A stretch of 64,000 bases of DNA from Psoroptes ovis (lineage: Eukaryota; Arthropoda; Arachnida; Sarcoptiformes; Psoroptidae), in contig PQWQ01000011.1 of assembly GCA_002943765.1 (NCBI GenBank), forward strand, positions 1,426,001 through 1,490,000. The letters run 5' to 3'. This document shows, piece by piece, positions 11,634-25,200 of the stretch. Position 1 is the stretch's first letter, and each line of letters starts with the position of its first letter. The translations under genes were made by a program, and so were the position numbers. Under the pieces are notes generated by a model. That model was given only the letters and a program-made list of their open reading frames with translations, was not told where the DNA came from and ran no database searches.

Positions 11634-14600
11634 GTAAGTCGTGCAGAAATTCTTTCTGTTTTTTTCCTTTGAATCCATTATCATAAATCGGTTATCTTAT
11701 TTTATTGTTTTTGTACATATTTATTTATTTAATCAACTTATGAGTCTGTCTAAACAAATACAAATGCCTTAGACAAACCCTAAACAATCAAATAAACGAC
11801 CGGTGACGACAGAACTAATGATAATTATGATCGATTTTTTTGCATCACCATATTCTTCTCCGTAGTTTCCTAACTACACGACTCAATTGTATGATTTTTT
11901 GGAGCTTTTAGACTGCAAAAATAATCAAAGATCGGAGAAACTTTTTTTTCCAGTTTTTTTCACAAAATTTTCCATCATTTAACTTTGACCAATATTTAAT
12001 TCAGAATATGGAAAATCACAAATGAAATGTGTTCGGAGCTCGATATTTGATTTATTCTGCTTTCATTTCTAATCAATGAAAACATTGGTCAAAGTTAAAT
12101 AAATGCCGAAATGAATGATCGAAACCGGTCGAGAACCAATTAAATTTTGAATTTGAACAAAAAACAAAAATGAAAAAAGCAATCAAAACTATTTTTGACA
12201 TGTGATTTCACGAACAGCGAGAACAAAATGAACCAAAATGCCTGATAAATTCATCATTGAATGATTATTTGATTTCATTTTATTTTATTTTGGCCAAAAA
12301 TTTTGAAAATTATAAATTAAAATGAATGAAGGAAAAAATCTAATCATTCATTCATTTATTGGGTGTGCTATCAATAACGATAATGATAAAATGATAAAAT
12401 TAATAAGAACAAAAAGAATAATTAACCTTTATAATAAAATAAACCCGAACAAACCCTTGCCCAATACTCTTGGATCTATTATTTCTTAACGAAAATTTTT
12501 TAATCAAAAATCTATTGCCTATTGAAATATGAGATGAATCAATTTTTTTCGGCTATATCTTAGATCTATGTTTTCATATTTATCTTATATTAATAATATT
12601 ATTATCATATATTACATTGAACATTGAGGAAAAAATGAACAAAACCTTGAATTAATAAAAAATAGTTGATTCTAATATATCTAAAATTCAAAATAATCTA
12701 ATTATTGATAGCCGAAAATACAAAGTTGACAACTGCAACAGCAACAACAAACAACAACAACAGCTTGTGTCCAATTTATTCGGTATTCATTCATTCATTT
12801 ATTTATTTATTTGTGAAGCACAAGCAGTTGTATTAGTATTAGTGAATTAATAATGATAAATTCGAGGAAAATTGTTTTATTTCTTCATTTTCGGTACGAT
12901 GATGATATTATTGAATGAAAAAAATAAAATTTTTCGTTAATTTTCGAGCAATTCTACGATGAATGAGTCAATGTTGGAAATGAAATTGTTGACAATTGAT
13001 AATAGAATATGCCAATTACTTTCATTTCGGAAAAAACGAAATAAAATAAAATGTCCGAAGAATTCACATTGACTAAAATGAAATTATTTCAATTATTATT
13101 ACTCTTTGTGTTTGTATGTGTTTTAATATTAGATTGTCCCATAAGTTCTTGTCGATTTTCCAATAATTTTCTACGATATAACCGGCAAGAATTTATGGGA
13201 CAATCCAATATATATGTGTGTTTAACACAGTCATAATTTATGCCATTGTTTTTTTATTTTTTATTTTAGCCATGATATATTTTGTGCTCTCTTTGCTCTC
13301 TATTTTCTACCGAAATGAAATTGAAATAATAATTGTAAATTGGTTTTGAAGACGAAGTAGAAGAAGGAGAAACAAAAAACTAAATTAACACATCTGATTT
13401 CAGTGAGAGAGAAAGACAGAGAAAATAATGGTAAAGAATGGGAAAAAATGTGAAAAATGTGAAATAAAAAAAATGAAAATGAAATAAAACGAAATTGAAA
13501 TGAAATTGAATGAATGAATTAAAATGAATGAAATGAATGTAATAAAATGAAATGAAATGAAATAAAATGAATGAATTCTGTGATATTCTGCGATATTCGT
13601 TGATATTCTCTGATATTCTACGATATTCTTTGATATTCTCGTAGATTCAATGTGTGTTTATTGTATTTTTTTTGTGTGTGTGAAAATGAGTGAAAATCAA
13701 AAGGAGAAATGAAATTAAAATTGAACAAAACACAGAATGCACATAGACTGTACATCGAAGACAGAGACAAAGAGACACACAAAGAGACAGAAAATGAATT
13801 AAAAGTGAAATAATGAAAAAAAATTCAAGCAGAGAATGATGATGATAATTGTAATAATAATGAGTCAAAGAATGGCTGAAAAAATGGTGAATAAATGAAT
13901 GAATGAATGCAAGCAATTGATGCAGCTGACGCGCAATCCATAGAATATTAGTGTAAATACTGCTGCTGATGATTATTTCATTTTGCTGAAACAATCATGA
14001 CATTGTAATCGTAACATTAAACATGGAAAATGAGCAGAATTTATTTCAAATAATAAAAGTAACCGAAAATTATTCGACGACGACGACAACATCGTCATCA
14101 TCATCATCATAAGCAGCATCGATATCAACGACAACATTATCACCAGCTTTAATAATAATAACCGAGAAACCTAAAATTAAAATTGAATTACAAAATATAT
14201 GATATCATTCAGGGACTATTGTTTTTTTGCATTTTCATTTTCAGTAAAACTATGACTGGTTTGGTAGACAATATGGTTTATTTGAAATTTATTTTGTTGG
14301 CCAATGAATCTGAATGAAAATCTATCTATTCACATAGCCAAAAGTTGTCATTTTCAAAGTTGAAAATTTACAATTTTACAATTTAATTCTTCATTTCACA
14401 TTTTACATTCATAATGAAACATTATATTTTTGATATTTTTATTTATTTATTTATTTATATTTCACCTAAACATTTGTTATTTTCCATTTAAAAAAAAATT
14501 ATTTCTTTGGTAAATATTTCTTTATTTTCTGATACAATAATGTATCTATGTTATGTTATTTGCTTCATATTCTGACATAATTAATTGTCTAAACTGATCA

Positions 14601-17600
14601 TCAACAGCAGTTAGTTATTATAACGAATAGTTGTTGGCCAATGAATTTTCATATCAAAATATATATGAGATACAAATAGAAATAGAAAAGCATCAATGAA
14701 AAATGAGAAATAAAAAAAATGAAAACCGAAATAAATGAACTACCGACCAATCGACCAACAAAAAAAAAAAAAAAAAAAATACTGAAACAACACAACCTTA
14801 GCTGTTTGAAGCTTAACACTGTTGACAGTTAATAGATGATGATAAGAGGATGATTAAAAATGATGATAAAAGTAATAAAATAGACCCGAAAAACGAAAAA
14901 TAAAAATATCCAAATGTGACATCAACAGCAAACTAATGTATTTCAATATTTGTTTATTTCTGTATTTATTTTGTCTCATATTTCTTATGAAACAAAAAAT
15001 AATATCAAATAATAAATAAATGTGTGTGATGAAAGAGTTGTAATTTTTGGTTCATGCAATACCAGAAAATACAAAAATGAAATTAAAAATAAAAGAAACG
15101 AAAATAAAAGGATTCATCAGGCCAGGAAATCATAAGGCATCATACAAGAAAATATTAGGTTGTCCGATAAGTTCTTGCCGATTTTCTCATAATTTCCTAC
15201 GATATAATCGGCAAAAACTTTTTGGACAACCTAATATATGAACAAAACTGATGAAAATATTAATAATAATCCTTTGACAACACCAATAGCAACAAACAGC
15301 AAAAGCAGCAAAATTATAAAAAGTGGATAAATGTAATGAAATAATAATATTAAACGACTGTGTACTGAAATACCGTTGACTTTTACATTATTATTTTACA
15401 TTTGGCTGTGATTTATATTAAAAGGAGTAAATTGATAAAAACAATGTCAATCTGTGTATATTTCTGTGTAGTTTTTGTTTCATTTTTGGGTCCAACCAAG
15501 ACAATTTATGACGAAATTAGCTTGTCACACATAACTGTGTTTAAATATTAATAATAATTTCATTATCACAAATGAAAGGAAAAAAACAAAATGTAAAAAT
15601 TCATATTTTATTCAATTTTATATTAGATTGTCCGAAAAGTTTTTGCCGATTTTTCAATTATTTTCCAACGATATAACCGGCAAAAACTTTACGGACAACC
15701 TAATATTTTGTCAATTTTTTGGATCTCGTTGAAACAAACAAAAAGAAATTTAATAATAAACAAATCCATTATCCAAACATTCAGTGTTGATTCAATGTAG
15801 CTGGTGTATATTTTCAGGAATATTTCGGAGGATTATTTTGTTGTTTGTTCTCATAGAATTAACGAAGAATTTTTTCAATTTTTTGGAAAAAAAAATTTCA
15901 ATGAAATAATTAATTTCATTGAAAATTGATGAAAAATCAATTAAATTCTGTCTTTGAAAAAATTTGAATTTTTCCGCATTTGAACTCTATTATGAATGAA
16001 TGAATTATTATTCTAATAATAATAATGATATGATATGATAGGATCATCATCATCATTATGATGATAATTAGAGATAATTTAAAACATTGAAAATCATTGA
16101 TCCATCTATTAGTCTTTATTTTATTTTTCCTATTTTTTCAATTACCTTGAATTAAATTTAAAATTTATGATTCATTCATTTCATAACATTATAATCTCTT
16201 CTTCTTCTGCTGTTGTTTATCTCTGTTTGTGTATTTATTTATTTCGTTAATTATTTCTCATATTTTGTTTGATTCCAAGAATAATTCTCCATAAATTGCA
16301 CATAGAATCCCTGCGTAAATTTTGAAATTCTCTGATTTTGAATCAAAGTAAAAAAAATGAAAATAAATAAATCGATGTTAATGGTTCTATGCCTGGGTAG
16401 TGAGTGTATCATCTCTTCATAATTGATTTTTCCATTTTTTTCTTATTTTTATTTCGGAAAATATATAATAATATTGGGTTGTCCCATAAGTTCTTGCCGT
16501 TTTTGAATGAAAAAAAATCTTAAAAACGGCAAGAACTTATGGGACAACCCAATACAAACGAATAGAACAAACTGAAATATAATTTCATGTTCTTAAATCG
16601 AGAGAGAAAAAGCAAGAAAGAAAAAACCTTAAATTATTTTTATTTTTTATTTTTTCTTAGAGATTAGTATCTTTATGATCATAATTGTTATTATCATCAT
16701 TAATGTTTGTAATTTTAAAGTTTTTCCATGCTTTCATTAATTCATTTCATTGAATTAATCGTGAAATTCGTAATAAAAAACAATTGAAATAAAGATTTTT
16801 AGAAGAAATTAAAGTTGTTCTTGGTTGAAATCGTGGAATATTATTTTTGCTTTAGCTTTAAATGTTTTCATTTCTCCTTTTTGTAATGTATTGTCCGAAA
16901 AGTTTTTGCCGATTATATCGTAGAGAATCATTGGAAAATTGGCAAGAACTTATCGGACAACCAAATATTTGATTCAATCTTTTGAGATTTGTTGAATCGA
17001 AACTCATTCAATTGTTTTTTTTTAATACAAAGAAATTGTTTCTTTTTATTGTTTTATTTCCAAGCTCTCTAAATGTATCTTTGGTCGATATGATAAATTA
17101 ACAGAATACACTCACAAACAAACGAAAAATGGCCAATGAAATAATAATAATAGCAAAAATAATAATGAATCGAAATGACAAATCCGTAGAATTTTCATTT
17201 TTCGATAAAATTTCATTAATAATTTTGATATAAGAATTAAATAAATAGTTTGAGTGAGAGATTGGGACACAACAACTGAAAAAAAATAGGAAAAAACAAT
17301 AAAATTCTTGCGAAACGTGACCTCACGTTTCGCCTTGGAATGAATGATGTTTATGATGGCCTTTAGGCTAAAACTGCAGAACAAAAAAAAACATTTAATC
17401 AAGATGAACAACATTTATAATGGTATGAAGCGCTTTGAAATAGATTCATTGATCATTTATTTTTGTCAATAAAATTTCATTAAAAAATTGGTCATCGAAG
17501 AATTTGTATCAATTTGTCCCTTTGAAAATTATGAAAAAATTCTGTCATAATTAATCAATGATATTTTTTGAAAAAATTTTGTTGTTTCATATTTTTTCTG

Positions 17601-20600
17601 GATCAACCGGATTTCAATTGAAAGACAAGCAAAATATATTAGGTTGTCCGAAAAGTTCATTTCGCTTATTCCGATAGAGTTGTTCATGAAAATTGGCTAG
17701 AATTTTCCGGACGACCTAATAACATTAATTTTTTCATGGCTCCTTGGCCTGATCAAGTTGATCATCAACTTGAATTTGTCTTACTTTTTAAGAAAATAAT
17801 TTCTCTCATAAAAGTAACCATCAAAATATCAAGATAATTAGATTAAATAATAAAAAAATTCTTTTTTTTTCTTAATTTTGCATTGAATTAATTTTATTAG
17901 GTTGTCCGAAAAGTTCTTGCCGATTTTGCCAATAACTTCCTACGATATGATCGGCAAAAACTTTGTGGACAACCTCATATTTTTTACCATCTTCAAATAT
18001 TAAATTATTATTATTTGTCACAATTGATTTCAATTGAACAATGAAGAATTGAAATGAATGAATGCATTGCGGTGTATGGAAAATAATAATAATTTTTGAA
18101 ATAAAAAATTTTTTATTTGAACGAATGAATGAGTGAATGAATGAACGGAATTTGTTACTTAATTTTTTATTTTTGGCCAAAAAAAAACTTTCGAAAAAAA
18201 TAAATTTTATCAAAAATATCAAAGATGAAATGATTTCTGAAGATTTTCATATTTCAAATTAAAAATAAAATTTTACCAACGAAAAAAAAAAACTCATCCA
18301 ACCATCAAAATCATATATATTTGAAATGGTAAAATATTACCTTGTCCGGAGTAAAGTTAGGAGTGTTCAAATTCAATTTTTTCAAAAACTATTGAAGATT
18401 TCTTAGCGAAACTTTAACATAATAAAATTTAGTTTTCTTCAAACCTTATAAATGATTTTCAAGGCCCAAGTACCATAGGGACCTTGTCAAAATGGCCCTT
18501 TTGCAAACTGTTCAAAATGACCAAATTAGCAGTATTTTTGGAAATATTTAAATTTTGTAATCGAATGCTTGAAATCCATATTTTCACGAGACAAGACAGT
18601 TTTGGTCACAAAAATTATGACCTGGGTCATATTGACCCGACTTTAAATGTCAAAATAGTTTTTCAGGGATAATCACGTGACAACTTAATTTTCATGGAAC
18701 CAAACATTATCAAGAAGAATATCATATCCTTGCAGTCTTTTTCAACCATTCTTGAACGGGCCATGGGTCCCGATTAACGTCCTATGGGCCTTGGTTGTTA
18801 TTGCTTAATTTTCGTGCCAGAGATGCCGAAAGACGATGACATGGATATCCATGGTCATGATGAGAATGCTATTCTCTCACCCGATCCCTGTTGTAAAAAT
18901 TTTGGTCCTAGCTCTTATTTAACTGGGTAAAATTTCCACTTCCTTCAACAAGAGTATGCTGTAGTGGGGCCCAGAATTTTTCAGAGAAATGTGTCACTAT
19001 CACTTTGAGAGACGTGTTGAGCAAAGTGAACTCTTGTGACATCAATCTTTTTTCAAGGTGATTTGGTCTTGGGTCCCATTGTTGGATTCGAATTTTTCGA
19101 AATCTGACTTGCTTTGATTTTAGGGGTGTTATGTTCCACACAAGGCTCATAGGAACTTCAAATTTGAGGAACAGATCACCAACATTCCAGGCTCTTACAT
19201 TCTTGAAACATTTTTTTGATTCCTCGGATTCTCGGGTCTTTTTCAACCCTTAAACAAACGACTAGTCTTCGATCATTTTTGAGCTTTTTCTCCTACTGAT
19301 GATTGATATCATCGATTTTTCTTCTGTTTTCTGAGAATATCCTAGGCCCATCAAAATTTCCCACAATTGTTTTTGGATTCTGGAAGCTGTGAATCCTGGA
19401 ATTATGATGATTTTGTCAAAATCATGCTGTTTTTATTGGACCTTTTTAAAATGGGCCACTCTAGGGTCATCTCTGAGGGAAATTCGAAAATTCTTTTTTT
19501 TTCGATGAAGCATTAGTCCCAGTACTAGTGGTGAAAATTTGGCCCCGAAACATCAAGCGATTGCTGAATTATTTAGATAGATGTCACCCTAACTTTACGC
19601 CGGACAAGGTAATATATCGAAAATGAAAGCTGGTAAAGCTTTGAAAAAGTAAAAAGCTTCAAAAAAAAAAGTAGAAAAATATTCTAAACAACTGAAGCGA
19701 ATATTTTTAATAATAATAATAACGAATAATATTATTAATGTTAATATTAATATTAATAAATGACAAATAATAATAATAATAATACTTAAATTAGTCCTGT
19801 TCATCGATCAGTTGCGTGATTAATCAATCAATTAAATTAGTAAATTTCTTCATTCATTCATTCGTTGATTCATTCGTTCATTAATTTTATATTTTTCGAC
19901 CATGTTTTGCCTTTCATTTTCATGAATTACGGGCGATTGACGTTGTAAAACAACGCGCTGTAATCATCGATTGATAGTATGAAGGGCCTTACGCCTTACG
20001 ATTGAAGGGTCTTACGCCATTTTTTGTGTGTTTCGAATAGTCAAATGTATCAAATGTTTCACAGAATATTTCACAGAATGTTTCACAGAATGTTATTCTG
20101 GCAAAAAACGTATGGACATTTACATTGAATTTAATCACCATATTGTTTGATATATATGTGTGTACACAAACTGCTGATTATTGAAAGTTTATTTCGATTT
20201 TGAAAATTGAAATTATCATATATCACATTGCATGTAATATCACACCGAATGAATAATACTGGACATAATACTGGACATTATCATTTATTCAAAAAATTCA
20301 AAAAATAATGAAATAATGAAATAATGACCTTGCATAATGTGTAGATGAAGGCTTTAATGTATTTAATGTTTTATCTTTTTTTTTGAATTTTTGAAAATTG
20401 AATTTTTGAACATGAAAAAAAAATTTCAACCCTTTGAATATCCTTTAATGTAAATTTTCATTTTTTAAAATGCATCATAAAATGCAATAAAAAATTTTTT
20501 CGTCAAATAATTTTCATCGTCATAAACAACATTCAAAAGCATCAATTTTTTTCCAGAGCTGTTTGATTGTCTCATTGTTTTAATTGTTTCATTAAAAACA

Positions 20601-22191
20601 TTCGGACATTTATACCTGTCTGTGAGCTTCAGCTATAGCCTTTGAATCATCCCTTTTTAAATCAGCCCTTTGAATTTGTAATTGATTTGAATTTTTCAAA
20701 TTTTCCAAATTTTTTCCATTTTTTTGAATTTTTTCTGTTGCAAAAGTTTTATTCCAAAAATTACAATGAATCGAATCAATCGTGGAATTTCTGCGAATCA
20801 AATTCGGAATGTCATCAATTTTTTCCATTGCTTTGCTCTGGAATTACAAAGTAACAAAGTTACCAAAATGTTTACAGTACTTTTTCTGTTGTTTTCTATT
20901 ATTTTCAACTGCAACAACAACAATAATCAAATACAGAAAACACGAATAAAAATAAATAAATAAATAAATATTAGGTTTTCCGAAAAGTTCATTTCGCTTA
21001 ATCAATTAAATTGATCATGAAAATAGGCCAAAACTTTCCGGGCAATCAAATAAATATCGATTTGACAATCAATTTATTCTATCTGTTTATTTTATTCTAT
21101 TTATTCGTTTTAAAACATAGATAAATAAATACACAGAAAAAATTTGATTACAAAACATTAAATTGGACAGGAGATTCATGTACATGTGTGTGTGTGCATT
21201 GAACACACATATTATTAAATGTTAAATATGATTACATTTGAAAAAACGACAAAAATTTTGGATCAATGAATAAATGCTTATTCATCATTTGTCTTTGATG
21301 ATAATAATAATAATAACAATGACAATAATGATCATCATCATCGATGATGATGATCAAGGAGAAATGAAAATTTTGAAAAGAAATTGTCAAAATTGTCGTT
21401 CGTTCATCGGTTCGTTTAAACATTGTTTCTATCTAAACATTGATTGTTCTCGTCGATCATTATCGTTTGAATTCCGTTCTGATCACCCTACTGCGACCCT
21501 ACAAAGACCCCCTCGAAATTCAGTGCATCATATCTTCTAATTTCATTTCACTTTCTTCTTTATTTATCGATTCACTGATCATTTAAAAGAATGAACGAAA
21601 CGAAAAAATATCCGAAATTGATTTCAAAATAAAACAATTCATTCTCTTTCGATGAGTAAATTCAAACATATTTAATTGTTTTAGTTGTTTCAACCAGAGT
21701 CTTCATTTGATTTCATTTCATTTCATTTCATTGTCTTTGTTTCATCTTCGATTGTGTTTTTGAAACATTTGAAATTTTTCCCTTTTCGTTCGTTTGTTCA
21801 ATTCTCAAACATATTCGATTGTTCATGTCATCGATGATTGTCTATGTTCGTATGAATTGAAAAAAACGAATGAAACAAAATGGAAATACGAAGAATTCAA
21901 TCATCAAAATCTTTTGAACCATAAAAAAATATTGAAAATATGAAACATCCAAACACACTGAGAGAGAAAAGAAATAATGGAAAAAACAATAGATGAAATC
22001 AAATTCAAAGAATTTTGAAAGAATTTCGTAAAAAAATACAAGAATTTCTTCGATATTTCTTCAATATTTCTCTTTGATTCTTCTCTTCGATTCATTCGTA
22101 TTTTGTTTATTTTATTTCATTTTCTTCAATTCTTTGAATTATTTTTTCGGGTTCAACGAAGTATTTTTCAATATTTTCCAATGCTGTCATT

Positions 22192-22227
<36 letters not shown>

Positions 22228-25200
22228 AAAGAAAAACAAAAAATTATGATTTGATCGAAATGACAATTTAAAGATGAAGGGAAAAATGAATTGAAGATGA
22301 ACAATTCTTTTTTCAAAGTTTGTCATTTGAATTGTAATTTGTTTCTTTAAATATATTGATGTGTGAGTGAGTAGAAACAAAGAATTTCAAATGATATTTG
22401 TTTCATGTTTTTTCCAATGATAAAAAATTGAAAAATAAAAGAAATTCTCATCATCATCATAAGATTAGGTTGTCCCATAAGTTCTTGTCGTTTTTCAAAT
22501 GAAAAAAAAAATTCAAAAAACGGCAAGAACTTATGGGATAACTTAATACACATTTTCCAAATGATGACAATTTGAAAATAATTGAAAATACATTATTTCA
22601 TATTTTTCTTTGAAAACAATTGTTGTTTTCCTTTAATATCAACAACAACAATAATATTTTGACACTTAATGTCTTTGAATTTTGAATGTTTATTATTTTT
22701 GTTTTTGTTTTCTTTTTTTGGTTTTTTCATTTGAAAAATTTCTGTCATTTTTCGTCACCATACATTTTAATGGGGAAATATGTTTTTTTTACTTAGGTTG
22801 TCCGAAAAGTTTTCACCGATTATATCATAGGGAATCATGAGAAAATCGGCAAGAACTTATCGGACAATCAAATACTTGATATAAAATCTGAGAAAAAAAA
22901 TGAAATAAGAAATAAGACGAAAAAAGGTTTTCTATCGAAATGACATTTTGTCTAAAAAATTCATCTATTCACCGTTCAACAGTGACAACGATGATTTTCG
23001 GTGATTCATCGATTGATCAAATTGAATCGATCATCAATGAATCGGCCGAAAATCATCAAAATTGATGGGTTCGACTGAAATATCATTGAGAGACAACAAT
23101 CAATGTAGAAAAACAAAACAAATGGAAAAAAATAAAATAGATCAAAGTCAAACCGGTCATCATTCAACGATGAAATGATGAGATGAAACGAATTATTATA
23201 AAGGAAAATGAAAAAATCATTTCAAATATGATTTCGACATTAAAATTTTGAAACATCGGGAAAAAAATCAGAAAAATCAAATCAAACCAGCTGCTGCTGC
23301 TGCTGCTGACGAGAAAAAAAAAATCAAAAAAACATCAAAAATCATAGAAATGGATAGGATGAATGATTCAAATGGAGAATTCATATTTTTTTCCATTGAA
23401 AACACAGCCAAACACACACAGAGTCTGCAGCACTATGAAAATATTTAGTTGTCCGAAAAGTTCACCCTGCTTAATCACAATACAGTTGCTCATGAAAATC
23501 GGTTAGAACTTTTCGGACAACCTAATATACATGAAAAACAAATGAATGAAATGAATTAAATATTGAAGAGTCGAAGAATCAAAAAATCTCTTGGAGAAAA
23601 TACAAAGAATAACCAAACTTTCAAAAAACCATTAATGATTTTCTCATCGTCGTTCGATGATGATTCTCTCTCTGTGTGTGTTATTTTGTATTATTTTCTT
23701 GGTGTATTCGTATTTATTGTTTTTCCATTGTTCACAATGATCATCATCATCGCTGATGATGATGAGGATGATGATCACATTTCAAATCAAATGAAGCATT
23801 AAACAAATATTTAAAGAAAATCAATGGAAGAATAAATGAATCAAAGAAAACAAAACAAAAGGAAAAATTTTTTTTAAAAATCTTAAAATCTTTGGAAATA
23901 AGACACAATCAAAGACATTTCAACGAAGGCATCTTCGATTCAAGCGTCTTTAATTCAAGAATATTGAATTCATTTCAATTTTGAATGTAATTTTAATGAC
24001 TGAAACATCAATAGTCTTTGGCCAAATACACACACAAGCCTCTTGTCAGTAATTTTACAACCATCTTAATGATCATTTTCATCATCATTATGATCATCGA
24101 TCTTATGACAATCTGATGATCATAAAATCAATCACCATTCGTTGTCGAAGAATATTATTTCCAAGAGTATACCTTGACCATAATAAAAAAATAATAATGG
24201 AAAAATGACCAAGAGAATTGACATTAAAAGATAATATTAACAAAGTTATAAAATTTTTTTTCGTTTTGTTTTTTGTTTGCTGAAATTAATGTTTGTCCAC
24301 CATAAATGTCCAGTTGTGCTATTTTTTATTTTTTATTTTTGTAATTGTCATCATGTATTAGGTTGTCCGAAAAGTTCATTCGGATTAATCACATTAGAGC
24401 TGCTCCATGAAAATCGGCCAGAACTTTACCGACAATCTAATACATAATTTCCATAATATTTTTAATGACAAACCATTACAATGCTTTGTTTATTTTTTGC
24501 TGCTGCATATAATGAGTTTTTCAAATGATGATCATGATGATGATGATGATGATGATGAGAATACAACTCAAAGAGAAGAAAATTTCCATTTTTATTTCAT
24601 TTTATTTTTATTCGGTTGTCCGAAAAGTTTTTGCCGATTATATCGTAGAGAATCATTAGAAAATCGGCAAAAACTTATTGGACAATCTAATCTATTTTTG
24701 TTGACCAAAGATAAAATAAACAAAAAAATTGTCATTGAATTTTGTCAGTATAATATTGCTTTGGTCCTATTGTTTTTGTCACATTTAAGTTGATTTGATC
24801 ATCATCATCATAATATTTCTCTGTGTGTGTGTGTGTCTCAATTGATAATAATAATAACAATAATTATTATTATTATAATGACAATAACACATCTTTCATT
24901 TGATTCTTGTGTTTTTGTTTTTTTGAAAATGAATTGTTTTATATTTGAATTCATCAAAAAGAAAAAATTCGGTTGTCCGAAAAGTTCATCTTGCTTAATC
25001 AATAGAGATGTTCATAAAAATTGGCCAAAACTTTTCGGACAACCTATTGAATAAAATGATTCTGAATCATTGGTTGAATACATTAAGAATTTTTTCAATA
25101 TTTTCATCTTGAAAATTTCTATTTTCATTTCATTTCATTTCCTTACAAATTACCAAATACGAATCACTAAGTCTCATCAAATAATTATCATATAGTCATC

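Noticed and set aside
13647..13994. 115-codon minus frame rich in His, Ser and Leu
   Set aside because: Its His and Tyr clusters come from GAT/AAT/GAATGAAT repeats read on the opposite strand.
18908..19246. 112-codon minus frame in the TIR element as a transposase
   Set aside because: No DDE/D spacing or helix-turn-helix that I can recognise; too short for a mariner transposase (about 340 residues). Kept only as part of the element description.
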